The notes beneath the pieces are model-generated. The model saw only the letters and a list, made by a program, of their open reading frames with translations. It searched no databases and was not told the DNA's origin. Positions 15,963 through 27,271 of a stretch of 64,000 nt of DNA are shown here, piece after piece. The stretch is from NCBI GenBank assembly GCA_011947345.1, contig JAAVTG010000531.1, forward strand, positions 558,001-622,000. The letters run 5' to 3'. Position numbers and translations under genes: made by a program. The DNA comes from Phytophthora quininea. Lineage: Eukaryota; Oomycota; Peronosporomycetes; Peronosporales; Peronosporaceae. Within the stretch, counting starts at the first letter, position 1. Each line of letters opens with the position of its first letter.

Positions 15963-17612
15963 ATGCGGCTCAACGTCAAAGTTCACGGCTTGCACTTTGT
16001 TATTCCTTGCGGCGAAGGTGGCCAAACGTGTCGGTGGCTGGGGCTGGCTGTCGCTCAACGCTATGCACTGGCAGCTCCTCATGGTCGATGTCGAACTCGT
16101 GAAGACGCTCACATTAAACAAGGATTTTTCCTCCCGGCTGCAATTATTAAGGCGAACGGCCAGGTGTTGCGACCTGAAAAGAAGATCGCCGAGTCCTGTA
16201 AAGACAACGAGACTCTAACCGTCCAGCTGCAGGTAAACAAGACCAAACTCGCCATTTTCGAAAACTATTTAACGATTTCATGCAAAATACTGTAGCAAGA
16301 AGTGTCGGTAAATGAAATTGGAACACCGCAGCTCACGACTTGGACGGTGAATGCTTTCTTCCCATCGCAAAAGCGAGAAGAAATTGCAGATCGAGCACAT
16401 GACTTCAAAGCCGACTCCAAGCAGAGCAAAAGTTCCGTGTATCCGCGAAGCAAACTCGTCAGCAATTAGCTTCAGCACAGGATGGAGGTGTTGACGTCGA
16501 TGCTGATGCTAAAGGAGGTGGCTCGTCGCCTTCTGTTGAAGAACTGAAAGAATACGCTCGCGCCGAGATGCTGCAGCAAGTCAACTCAGGCCAATTCTTG
16601 TCCGACATGGAAGTGGAGGCTGCATTCCTCTACGACTGGAGTCGTCTTCATCCCGAGGAGATCGATAAAGATCCTCATCAACGTGAACTTCTTCAAGAAA
16701 TGTTGTTGCCTCGGTTCTCCGAGTTGAATGCTGGGTATATGCACTACGCGGCCGGAAGCAGTGAGCTGACCTACGGCATGAACGGCGCAGAGTTCTCGCA
16801 CTTCTTACATGAATGTGAGCTGATAAAACTTCACGATGCAGAAGACAAGAAACTCGTCGAAAGAGTGCTGTCGCAGTGCTTACGACACGACACGCTTGTG
16901 GCCATCCATGATCGAGGCACTTTATCTCGAGTTGGATTCCTCCATGCACTTCTCCGTGTGGTACAGACGTCCCCAGCGACAAAAGGAACTTCTTCCTATG
17001 CGGAGGCACTGGACAGCACGCTCAAAACCCTCATCTTCCCCACCATTACTCGACTCACTAGCGGCCCATTTCGAGATCACTCTCACCATGACGTAAGTTA
17101 CTTCTTTGCTATCCCATGTGCTGGCTGATAATTTCTGGTGGTGGCATTCAGAAAATGGTGGCGATTTTTCAGGAGGTCAAGCCCAAGTTGCTGAAGTTGT
17201 ACGCCAAGTACGCGCAAGATCACGCACCTCGACCATCTAGCAGAAAAAGAGCACCGCCGATCCTGAAGACGTGTCGGAATGTTCACCTGCGAGGTCATCA
17301 ACCTGGCCACAATTGCTGTCCGCGCCAGGCTTGAAGTGTATGCTCTACGACTGTGGCATGTTTTGCTCCGGCACGCCAGAGGAACAGGAGGCTCTGTTTG
17401 ATCGAGCCGTGGAGCAGAGTTTCTCTGGCATGCGCGAGGTGGAGCATATTGAGGATCGGATGCTAGTGTTCTCCGAGTTCTTGGAGGTAACTGCACGAGT
17501 TGCTTTGACTGTATTGGAAAAGGAAAATGAACTTCCGCCACGAGATGCGATCAAACTTGCACTCGATGCTGTGCGCAGTCTGCCACTGAAACCGGAGGCA
17601 CCAAGGAAATAG
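15963..17612 (+). CDS. Uncharacterised conserved protein
   Basis: Start MRLNVKVHGLHFVIPCGEG, then RWLGLAVAQRYALAAPHG, looks like an ordered N-terminal domain ending LTVQLQ before an intron (about 16231-16295). Later exons carry QEVSVNEIGTPQLTTWTVNA, a helical region EYARAEMLQQVNSGQFLSDM and AAFLYDWSRLHPEEID. A final helical region contains MREVEHIEDRMLVFSEFLEV and VLEKENELPPRDAIKLAL. An intron lies near 17093-17153. The frame between 16400 and 16560 and between 17240 and 17330 is not fully resolved. The last part resembles the calcium-binding-like helices seen in some ciliary proteins, but no EF-hand loop is visible, so I assign no function. Confidence 0.5.
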
Positions 17613-17861
17613 CTGCAGATGGAAAAGCAATGGGGACAGGAAAGCAAACGGTTAAATAGCAAAAGAGGTTCATATTTCTGCTCACCGAACAAATACTTCA
17701 GCAACTGCAGCGCCGACCACCTGACTAGGGGATCCTTCCGTCGGGTCTTGCCTCTTGTGGCTCGTGCTACTTGCACTGCTGTACACTACGCTAATCGGCT
17801 CCCCTCCAACAGGTTTACCGTCAATATTTGTACATCTCGCGCACTTCGTTGAGCACGCGGA

Positions 17862-19980
17862 TCACTTAATGGAGTAGTTCAAGCACTCGTACCAACACCT
17901 CGAGTCAGCGAGGGAGTCGCAGTTCACTTTCAGCTTCCGCCCGCTGGAAAGTGTGAAGACCATCCCCACTCCAGGTCGCGAGTAGAGCCTACATCTACGA
18001 CCGTGCCAAGGCGTTCAAGTTGGTTATCAACATCGTTGGCAACGCCGAGAGTCTTGCCATCCACCACGTAGAATCTCCGCAGACGACTGTTCTTCTCCAT
18101 CTCTGTCAGCCAGCCGCCGTAAACGGGGCTCAATTTTTTGCGGCGTCTGCTGTTCAGGTACTTTTTCAAGTTAAACTTCTCAGCGTGGCGACAAGCGCTG
18201 CTGATAATGGAGCGCCACCGCTTGGCCGTCTCATACGACTCGGCATGGATTTTCCAAATGCGACCGCTCTTTAGTCGAATGAGCAAGCCGTTCGTGTGGC
18301 CATCCCACTCCTCCACCGAGTGCGCCTTATCACAGAGCACAACCTCCGAGTTTGTGTCCTTTGCATACGCCAGCTCGACTCCATGCAGGGTGAAGTACAG
18401 TCGCTTCCACCCTTTAAATATTCCTGCCTGCTTGTAGAGCCATCCAGCGTGGTTCGACAGTGCCGTCTGCACGTAGCAGCTCTTCACTGATGTCTTTGGC
18501 TGCACTGTCTTGCCGTTGGCACTAGCCGCCGCGGCGATAGCGCCATACCAGAGCATCTGCTCATCATATGAATCAGCATAACAAACCATGGACACATCGT
18601 CGCTCAACTGGATCGCTATCCCATTCGCATGGGAGTCTGCGAACGACACGGATTTAATATACCCGGAGCACTTTCGGTCGGGCCCACCGTGCTCGTTGTC
18701 GCGACATTCAATGTAGCCATCGATGCGCACAACAAAGAAGCAGCGCTTCCACGCCTTGTTCTTTTCCTGCTTGAATAAGTAACCCTCGTGCTGCTCGGAC
18801 GCAGTGAGCGTGTACGACGTCTTGGACTGCGTGTACATACTCTGACTGCACTCAATGGCCTTTTCCATCGCAGCAAGCCACTGCTCATAATCGTTATCGC
18901 TCAGACAACGAATCCGGAGGGAGCTGCCATCTCCGAACTCCAGCAAAAGTCCAAGACGCAAGTCCTCCATACGTTGCACAGCAATGAGAAGGCCGAATCC
19001 CTTCGGAGACTGGCCGACTCCTTTGCTGTACTTGAATTCAACGCCCGAGAGCACAGCGTAGTATCTCTTCCACGTTTTAAATGCCCCGCCCTGAATAAAA
19101 ACCCAACCAGTATGTGGGACAAACGCCGCATTGGACGCGCGGCGATTGTCAAAGCAGGATGGGCGAACACCCTGTTGGTCGCCGTTGCTGGGCGCCGTCG
19201 TGTAGGACTCGTCGGGCGACTGTCCACGTCGAGACGACGACAGATACGGATCGCTCACTCTGGGCTCGCGAATCTTGCCGCTGGCTTTCTCCGGCGCGAG
19301 GTTGCTGTATCCTCGATGGCGGTGGCCTGCCTGCTGCAATCCCGAGCTCTGTTCCCCGCCAGGTACGCCACGTAGTTGCCCGTGCTAATGGGCAGTCCCA
19401 TGACGGCGTCTCCTGTATCCATGTCGTTGCTAGAGGCGTCCTCCTGGCTCTCCACGGGCGTCAGGTCGAACGGCTTCTCCTGCAGCGCTGGTTGTGGCAT
19501 CGTAGCGACAGTGGCCCTCCGATTAAGAAGGTTGAAGCCTGGGTCCGAGCGTACATGCCGCGTGCCGCCCACCATGGCCTCGTAGTTGCCCGTGTCGACG
19601 GGCAGTCCCACCACGGTACGGTCCTGGACGTCGTCGACCACCGCGACCGTCTGGGCCAGCGCCTCGGGGCTGCGGGGGCTCTCTTCTTCCACCTGCTGGT
19701 TGCTCTCCTGGTACACTGCGCCCAGCGCCAGCGTCTGCCGCTGGTAGCTGGGCGACGAGCCCGTCGAGGCGCCCGAGCTGGCGCGTCTCCGTCTCGCGAG
19801 GTTGTCCAGCAGCGCCTGGTAGTTCCTGGTGTTGACGGCGAGCCCCATCGGCGCCGTGTCGTCGTCGCGGGGCTCGTCCACGGCCTCTGCGGGCTCAACG
19901 AGCTGCGGAGAGCCCGCCAGCAGCCCGAGAGAAGGCTTGACGCCGCCCGAGATGGGCGTCACGCGCTGGGTGACCATCAT
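17862..19980 (-). CDS. Multi-PH-domain protein with repeated GLP-TGNY motifs
   Basis: The N-terminal part (about 19980-19255) is disordered and carries three copies of a short motif: MGLAVNTRNYQALL near 19848, VGLPVDTGNYEAMV near 19611 and MGLPISTGNYVAYL near 19400. The C-terminal part has three full PH domains (HTGWVFIQGGAFKTWKRYY; HEGYLFKQEKNKAWKRCFF; HAGWLYKQAGIFKGWKRLYF) and a fourth that begins YGGWLTEMEKNSRLRRFYV. Two frame changes occur, near 19260-19345 and in the run of four C at 17964-17967. Both are consistent with one missing base. With the second corrected, PH4 finishes normally and stops at 17862-17864 instead of 17930. Likely a phosphoinositide-binding membrane-associated scaffold. 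An ATG at 20518 in another frame may mark an upstream exon. Confidence 0.65.
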
Positions 19981-20855
19981 TCCGGACGAGAAGAAGAGCG
20001 CTGCGGTGTTTCGGTCGGTGCTTGAGTTCTGTAACGTGGCTCTGCTGTGCTGCAGCGCGGAGTTTGAGTGCGGAATCGAGTCGGGCGCCTGCTTGTCGGA
20101 GGCTTTCCGCGCGCCAACGTCGGCGCTCAAGCGAGTTTCTTGCAATGGCTTGTGTTGGACAGAAGGGAAACGCGAGGGAGATGGGTCTGGGACCCCTAGC
20201 CTCGCCGATTTTCTCAAGGCTCCAGTATGCTCGGCGGATAAGCTGTATCGTCGGGTGTGATATTCGAAGGCAACTCAATTGCTGGTGGATCTTGCCGTTA
20301 TGTTGGCGCTGCTTGGGTACAGTCTCGCCGGGGCGGTGCAGGAAAGCTTGCTTTCCTGAGGAAATCTTGAAGCGATGCAAAGCCTGATCGCAGCAACCAC
20401 CGCCGATCGGAAGCACACCGTCCACGCTGAAGACGACGGTCAGGGTGAGCCGCGTTGTCGTCAGATTTGGAGCGCCAAAGCACCGCCAACTGGAGCCGCA
20501 TGTCAGCGGGGCTGCCATTACATCAAGTCGCTGCTGCTCTCACACCGCAGGTGTGTGGTGGCGGCCCAACTCGAGCTGATAGTCGGCTGACCATCGTCCG
20601 GACGCCGCGCTCCATTGACTTGAGCTCGCTGTAACGATCTCCAGCAGATGCCGCTACCTGACAGGGGACCAACATCGCAGCTGCAATTTCGACAAGATGC
20701 GGTCAGATGCACAAGTACCCTCACTCAGGCATTTCATTTCGTGGTGCTTGCCAAGCACGGATTTTTGTCCTGAATAGCACCACCGATCTCTTCCTCACTG
20801 TTCACGCGAAAATATTTGGCATCCTCGGGTCGTCATCCGTGGCGAAAGTATAGAT
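19981..20855. other. Intergenic/5' region, unresolved
   Basis: Between the PH gene start and the zinc-finger locus. A minus-strand frame from an ATG at 20518 is open to 19895 and overlaps the PH gene's 5' end, so it could be an alternative first exon. Its sequence has no recognisable domain. The remainder shows nothing I can support. Confidence 0.3.
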
Positions 20856-22357
20856 TTACTCATGCAGCTGAGCCAGGCAGTTGCCGCCACGCTTGCTTTT
20901 GTCGTTGTTCCTCGGGCCGTCAAGGTGCATCGAGCACAAACCTCGAGCGTAAACCGTCCGATCGCAACCTTCTCTGCGGCAAATCGGTCTGCCGCCGTGC
21001 ATCGAGCAGACTCCGCGCAGACGAGCGAACTTGGTGCATCTGCTCTCCCGGCACTTCTTGCGGATTTTGTGACGATAACAACGGGTGCTCTTGTGGCTCA
21101 CCAGATCGCAACAGCCTTCCTCTGCGCAACGTGCGCGCTTGTTGTGGCTTTCGCAGAAGCGATCGGAGCTGACGGGCAGTATACAGCCTCTCACGCTGCA
21201 AACCAGGGTTTTCATGCTTCCAGCTTGCTGTTCTTGTCAAGCAATGTCGTTCTTCTTTGGCTTCGTGTCTTCCATCTTCACTGCCTTGGTTTGCAATGTT
21301 TTTCTCGAGGCTGTGTGTTGAGGCTGTTCTCGCTTGACGGCAGCCTTGCAATCTTTGGGGTTTTCGGCTGTTGCTGGCACTGCGAAATAGCTTTGGTAGA
21401 TCCGACGACCCCCACGAAGTCGCAGATCGCAATTGCGGCCGTGCTGGTTTGACTGGGATGTCGTGTTCCATTTTGACAGCGAATTCAGTACCCTCTTGCT
21501 CTTCATCAGACTCGTAGTTAGAGGCTCGTTGATTCACAGGCTTGCTTGAGTAGCCGCGACGCTTTTCATCCTTGCCACCAACTGAAGTGGTGGCAGAGAT
21601 TTTGACTAATTTGTTTTCGCCGTCCGAACGTCGAGCACGCGTAGAACTTTTGCAGTCATCTTGGGCCTTGTTACGAGCTTCATGGGCCAGACGAAAGCCT
21701 CGGAAATGCGCAGTCTGATTGCAGTCTTCATTCTTCCACAAGGTGAAAGTCCTATCTGAAATCCTCTCGATGCGTATGCGCACGTTGCACAAGTTAGCCG
21801 TCGCTGCTGCACAAGATTCGGGCTTCCGATGTGTAGTCTTCAACGCTACCTTCGTTGACAGCTTCTTGGAGCGGTCAGCGTTGCCGTTCCGCCGGAAGAT
21901 GTCTGCATGCGCTACCAATCCTGGATTCAATGTGCGTCCTCGTTGCTTCTGGCCAAACTTGTGCGGTTTCTTAGACTTGGCAACTTTTACTTTTGCAGGG
22001 TTAGTGCCAGCATGTCTGCTGGCCTTGGTCAGAGCCGCATTATTGAGAATGAGCGTGCCGGTCGGAATTTCTTCTGCCACGTTCGTTGTGCCCAATTCCA
22101 GCCTCTTCAATGCTCCACTACTGGATGGTGCATGCGTGCCTTGTCCATATTTGCGCTTCTTGGCTGCTTGGCTACTGGCGTGCGCGGTCCGCGGTGCTTT
22201 GGCAGGGATACTTTTTCCACGAGTCGTCGGTCTTCTCGTGTGTTTGCATCGAGTGGCTAGTCTTCAACAGCTTGGGGCTCTCGAGAATATTAACTTTTTC
22301 GTGCGATAAAAGCCGTCCTGGCACAGACTCCAGCCGCGGGTCCCATTCCCGGTTCAT
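20856..22357 (-). pseudogene. Cys/His-rich (WRKY19-like) zinc-finger locus with broken reading frame
   Basis: The 3' end (20856-21215) encodes tandem Cys/His units: CSVRGC..CESHNK, CAEEGCCDLV..CYRHK, CRESRCTKF..CSMHGG, CRREGCDR..CSMHLDG. This is the type of repeat found in oomycete WRKY19-like/Cys-rich transcription-related proteins. Upstream minus-strand frames (22357-22172, 22110-21410, 21506-21237) are basic and continuous-looking but lie in different frames. The start MNREWDPRLESVPGRLL is at 22357. Runs C5 at 21409-21413 and T5 at 21299-21303 are plausible indel sites, yet an in-frame TGA still separates the upstream part from the zinc fingers. It may be a pseudogene, an intron-containing gene, or two genes; the finger ORF has its own ATG at 21215. 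Confidence 0.5.
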
Positions 22358-22647
22358 TTTATACTGGAATCGTCAAGACTGCAGCTCTCTGCATGAGCAC
22401 GTTTGTTAGACACCTGCCTTCCAGCTTTGGCTTTGTCACTTCGCTTCCGCTCAGGCGATGACCTTGACTAGCCACCGACGCACCATCGTCTTGAACGCGC
22501 GTTCGACTTCGCCGCCAACGATATGCTTTGGTTTCTCTTCCATTCTCACTGACGGTCTGCCGAAGGAACAATGAAAGACTCGAGGAACTGCGACGAGACG
22601 TGACGTTCATGTTGACAATGTTGACAATACCAAAACCTGCCAAAAAT

Positions 22648-24558
22648 CTACTCGATAGCGACACCAGTCTGCGAGTTACCAAGCTTTTGGTTCTGCTCCT
22701 GTTGTTGAAGCAATGGCTGTTCTGGTTGGGCCAGGGACAGCATGCGGAGACGCTGGAGCTCCTCCTCCAGCACAAAACTCTGCTTGCGCTCGTCGATGTA
22801 GCGCGACTCGAGTTGTCCGCAGCGGTGGCGCAGTTCGTCATTCTCTTCCGACAAACACTCTATTTCCAGGGAGCGATGGCGCGCATCTCGCTCCGCCGCG
22901 TTCAACATCAAATGAAGTGACTCGTTCTGTCGCGTCAAGGTGTCCACTTGCATGTACAATTCGCGCTACGTATCGGCCAAGATGCCCACCATGTCAGTCA
23001 CTCGTCAAGCATCGCTTATCAGAGCGTTACCGTACCGTTTCTTCATCAGCGTTGTTGCTGGTGTCGGGCATGCAACAGGCAAGAAAGTGTAAGATATAAT
23101 GGCATGGCACAGAGAAACAAGCCGCAATACGCACAAGCCGCGCTGGCGCTTGAGCTCATTAATCTGCGAGGGGATCGTCATGAGCTGTTGCTGCTGCTCC
23201 TGAAGCACGCTGATGATCTGCTTCAAGTCGTGCTGCTGACGGATTAGAGACGCGATTGTCTGCTGCTGCTGGAGGAATTGCGCCGCTGAAATCGTAACTG
23301 GGGCCTGGAGTGGTGCTGCAGCAGTGCCATTGCTCTGCAAAAGCTGTGTGGTTGGAGTAGTCGACCGAATCAAGGTTGGAGCAGTTGCGATGTAAGTCTC
23401 CGCAATACTTGCTGGCGCCGACGAAGTAGTGGCAACAGCCACTGGTGCAAGCGCATCCACATTTTCCACGGAAGGAAGAGCCTGGAGACTGGCATGCGCA
23501 GCCGCATTCGCTTCTTGCTGCTGCTGTTGATTGCCACTGGGGTCGACCATATCGATTGGTTCAGCACACTCACGTGTGGGGCTCTCGCTGCGACGGCGAG
23601 ATTTTCGGCCGGAAGAAGGTTGGCGAAGTCGCGGCATGGACCGAGCCACTCTCTGTTGCTTCGGCTTCGTCTTTGCCCGATATTCCGCGTTGTCGAAACT
23701 ACGACTAAGTTGAGCGCCCAACGGTGGGATGTTATCCACCGGGTTTGATGAGATCGAGGTTGTCGTTACAAAGCGGTGGTCGTACAGCTTTCGATTTACC
23801 CGTAAGAGACATCATCGTTAGATCACCAACTAGCAACATCAACAAGCCTTCGTGTAAACGTACATCGTCCGCGTTCTTGTTGGAGGTAGGCGAGTCCGAA
23901 GCGAGTTCGATAATGGTGAAGCGACCTCTTCGCTTGACCCTACAACACAACAGCAGAAAACGTCAACAACCCGCCAAGAGTGACGTGAGGTGACCACAAA
24001 GAGCAGAAACGCACCGACGAGCGGACGGTTTGGTCTTCTTGGGCGACGAGAACTTCTTCGACGGCGAGTCAATGGCGGCAGGAGCACTCGCGGCACTCGT
24101 GGCTTTCGGCGTCAGCACTGCATGAGACGACTCCACCGCCGCAACGTCCTCCATCTAGCACCATCAACTGTCAGTAAAGTTTTGCCTCCCAAATACACCA
24201 GCGAAGCTTCCTACAGTAGCGTCAATGGTAACACCCGTGTCCATGGGGGCTGGGGAGCCGTCACAGCTTCCGCTGGTTGAGTATGGCTCTCAGGCGGCTC
24301 CTCCGTCTTGAATGGGGCTTCCACCACCACATTTGCGACGGGGACTTCGACTACATCGCTACTAAATACTGTATGCTGCTGCGGGGCTGGTTGGATGTTC
24401 GCCACACTGCCGTTGGAAGCCACCGGGAAGTCCGCGACCGAAACCTCGTCGTCCTGGAAGGTTGGAGACGACAACTGCTGCGAGTAGGGCGAGCCAGGGA
24501 TGATCTCGGTGATCGTGAAGCGGCCCTTTTGCTCCACGCGCTTGCGGCGCGCCTCCAT
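22648..24558 (-). CDS. Coiled-coil protein with two RFxI docking-like motifs
   Basis: Exons from about 24558 down: exon 1 MEARRKRVEQKGRFTITEI (to about 24238), exon 2 beginning MEDVAAVESSHAVLTPK (24154-24015), exon 3 RRGRFTIIELASDSP, exon 4 with LGAQLSRSFDNAEYRAKTKP and Gln-rich helices (23739-23150), and a last exon YMQVDTLTRQNESLHLM to 22648. The paired KGRFTI-TE-I--GSP and RGRFTI-IEL--DSP segments are nearly the same unit. R-F-x-V/I is the motif bound by the CCT domain of SPAK/OSR1-type kinases, and TSC22D proteins combine such motifs with a C-terminal coiled coil. I infer a WNK/OSR1-pathway-like adaptor; no TSC box is visible. The start may lie further upstream. Confidence 0.6.
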
Positions 24559-24789
24559 CGGCTCGTGTGGTGTCCTTCTCCTCGACAGAAGCTGCAATGG
24601 TCGCGGTCGTGCCTTGCTTCAGTGTTGAGCAACTACCGCCACGCTGCACCCATAGTGAAACCAAGTAATGGAATCGCATAAAACATACTACTTCGTTTAT
24701 GTACGAATAAGCTTTGAACATGTTGAGTTCACTATGAAGACCTTGGTGTTTGTATACTGTCGCCAATTCGTTCGCTCGAGGAGGAGGCC

Positions 24790-27204
24790 ATGGACATCTC
24801 GCCTGCCGATGCCTCGCAGGGCCTGACGCCGCTGCCCGTGGAGCCTGCAGCCTCCGTGTCTCCATCGGCGATGATCTTGACGACGACCGCTCCCACGACG
24901 GCCCCAACCAGCCACTCGAGTGCGCGCAAGTTCGGCGCCAAATGGGAACTCAAGTACGCCGTGGCTGTCACGGAACGGGACGCCTCTGGGGCCCCTACGC
25001 GGGCTATCTGCCTCATGTGCCAGACCTTCGACAAGGAGGCGCTGGTTGGAGCCAAGCGCAAACGCACCAGTCGCGTGCGCAACTTCACGTCGCCCTGGAG
25101 GCCCGACAACATGAAGCGCCACATGGAGCAGCAGCATCCGATGCGGTGGGACGAGTACCAGAAGCTTGGGGACAATGACAAGCGAGCATTCTTCACCTCT
25201 CCGAGAGCTCCTAGAGAAGACCTGGCGGTGATGGCTTCAGGGAGTGATGTCGTCCCCAGTTTACCCATCAGTTCCACCCCGACAGAAACAGTGAGCTCGA
25301 TTGCGGCGGAATCCCGCACGTTCCTGATTGATAGCGACATTGTGAGTGAGCTGATTGGAGACGTGCTGTTCGAAGCCACAAGTGCAGACCGACGCAACGC
25401 GTGGAACGTGCCAGTGACGTTCACGATGCAGGAGGAAACGAGCTTGGACGATGAAACTGGAGACGTGGATTTGAATGACTCGCGCTATGTGGCAAAAGTG
25501 GACTCGTTGCTGCAGTATAATACGTGTCTAAAGTACGTAGCGATGGGCGTCTCGCTGGCCCAAGCGGTCGCGCTCTACCAGCAGACAGCGGAGGAGACGG
25601 GAATGGATACTGCGACGCAAGGAATCGCGCTCACCCAGCAACAGCTAGCAGTCTTGTGTCGAGTGGCGTGTGCTGTGAATTTGCAGACGTTGAAAGACAC
25701 GCTGCATAGTGTCTGGGCGCTCTCAATTGCGCTTGAAAGGGGCGATGGAGCTGGATCGCCTTATCTGGACGTTCGTGTTCGCTTCGAGCATGATGGACGA
25801 TTACATGATTATCATCTGATCGCTGTTCCAATCCGCGAGGAAATGCCGCAAGCTATTGGACACCAAACTGACGCCGTTGTGAAGTGCTTGGACGTGGTGG
25901 CACCAGCGTGGCGGACTCAGTTGATTGGCATCTCAGCCAACGGCTCGGCTGCCCAATTGTCAGTATCCGCCAGTACACTGGTAAGTCGCCTAAAAGACGA
26001 GTCTGTAGCGTCAATCTTTTGCGAGTGGGGGATTGTGGAGCAGTTCGAGCAGGTGGTGGAGAAGGCTTTCAGCGGCTTGTGCAACAAACTATTCATGTCA
26101 ATTCTAACCGGGCTAACTGGTCATTTACGTCGGCAGCGTGCTCTCATTCGCGATATGAATGGCGAAATGTGTCCAAAATTTGAGGAAGACAAATGGCGTT
26201 CTATGGCACACGTTTTCCGATGGTTTAGCGAACATCGCGGACGGTTGCTCAAGTTTGTCAAAGAGAAGCCGACCGATTGTTCTCCGGGAATGGAGTGGTG
26301 GGTCACTGTTATCGCTGTGAATACTATCATGGATCGAGTGAACTTAACGATGGCGCAGTTGCGAGGGCCCGTTACACCATCTTCGCTACGACGCGAAGAC
26401 TATCTGACCAAGCTGGTGACTGACCTCGCAGAAATGACTGGCGCATCAGGTCCGCTTACAGCGCCTCGTCCTCCTGTGGATCAAGCCAACTATGAGATTG
26501 GAGAGTACACGCTGAACCCAAATGCTGCGCTCTTGTTTCTGAAAGAGCAAGGTAGCTTTGCGGTTGGTACCATGAACTATTTGATGGCCGAGTTTCCTGC
26601 TTGTTGTCAAGCGGCGGTTGACTCCACAGCACAATTCGTGCTTTCAATTATTGCTCTCACACATCAAATCGTCGTAGACTGCAACCAAAACGGCGGATTG
26701 ACTTCCAACCCAGGTCCCAGAATCCCTTTACGGACAAACATGCCTCCATTCCTCCCCCAAGTGTTGTGTCGAATGAGAAACCAAGAGTTTGTCACCGAAG
26801 TGCAACTGCAACGGGTGCGTTTGTTACAGCATTTCACCGTTGACCAGATCGAGCAAATTGAGGACCAGCATCGTAGTCTACGAACGGCGTATCAACTAGA
26901 CGATCATGTGAGCCAGCAGTTGAATGCGCTACCAGCTAGAGCCTCATTTTCAGAGGCCTGGAAGGATGGCCGATTTGGGGGTAGAGATTGCCGCCTACTT
27001 CGTGGATTCTGTGGGGCTTTAGCCACCGCGACGTCCGACCCACACGTGCTGAACATCTCCAGGAATGCCGCGTTCTCGCTGATAAGCTGGCGGAGGAGTC
27101 CGTTCGGGCTATCTCTCATCGATTTTTCGCTGGAGGCCATTTTGCACGCCCAGCAATATTGCTCGCTGTCGCGCTTACGAGAAAAGAGATCATATACATC
27201 GTGA
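24790..27204 (+). CDS. Domesticated BED-finger/hAT transposase-like protein
   Basis: Intact single-exon 804-residue ORF. A BED-type zinc finger lies near residues 50-118 (ICLMCQTF ... NMKRHMEQQHP). The middle resembles the RNase H fold of hAT transposases, with WRTQLIGISANGSAAQLS (residues about 375-390) and FCEWGIVEQFEQVVEKAF (about 410-428). A C-terminal hATC-like dimerisation segment follows (FCGALATATSDPH ... LIDFSLEAILHAQQY, about 737-788). In active hAT relatives the first block has a catalytic Asp (S-x-D-G-A-A) and the second a C-x-x-H. Here Asp is Asn and the C-x-x-H is lost. No terminal inverted repeats or flanking duplication were seen. I read it as a host-retained DNA-binding gene. 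Confidence 0.75.
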   Translation: MDISPADASQGLTPLPVEPAASVSPSAMILTTTAPTTAPTSHSSARKFGAKWELKYAVAVTERDASGAPTRAICLMCQTFDKEALVGAKRKRTSRVRNFTSPWRPDNMKRHMEQQHPMRWDEYQKLGDNDKRAFFTSPRAPREDLAVMASGSDVVPSLPISSTPTETVSSIAAESRTFLIDSDIVSELIGDVLFEATSADRRNAWNVPVTFTMQEETSLDDETGDVDLNDSRYVAKVDSLLQYNTCLKYVAMGVSLAQAVALYQQTAEETGMDTATQGIALTQQQLAVLCRVACAVNLQTLKDTLHSVWALSIALERGDGAGSPYLDVRVRFEHDGRLHDYHLIAVPIREEMPQAIGHQTDAVVKCLDVVAPAWRTQLIGISANGSAAQLSVSASTLVSRLKDESVASIFCEWGIVEQFEQVVEKAFSGLCNKLFMSILTGLTGHLRRQRALIRDMNGEMCPKFEEDKWRSMAHVFRWFSEHRGRLLKFVKEKPTDCSPGMEWWVTVIAVNTIMDRVNLTMAQLRGPVTPSSLRREDYLTKLVTDLAEMTGASGPLTAPRPPVDQANYEIGEYTLNPNAALLFLKEQGSFAVGTMNYLMAEFPACCQAAVDSTAQFVLSIIALTHQIVVDCNQNGGLTSNPGPRIPLRTNMPPFLPQVLCRMRNQEFVTEVQLQRVRLLQHFTVDQIEQIEDQHRSLRTAYQLDDHVSQQLNALPARASFSEAWKDGRFGGRDCRLLRGFCGALATATSDPHVLNISRNAAFSLISWRRSPFGLSLIDFSLEAILHAQQYCSLSRLREKRSYTS

Positions 27205-27271
27205 GAATACGAACCTTTTTGTTGAAAAGATCCCTTGCTGTCGAATAAAGCCAAGTGTCCTTCATTTTCGG

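Noticed and set aside
19981..20217. Extension of the PH gene to 20217
   Set aside because: The apparent start there is TTG. The first in-frame ATGs are at 19980 and 19977.
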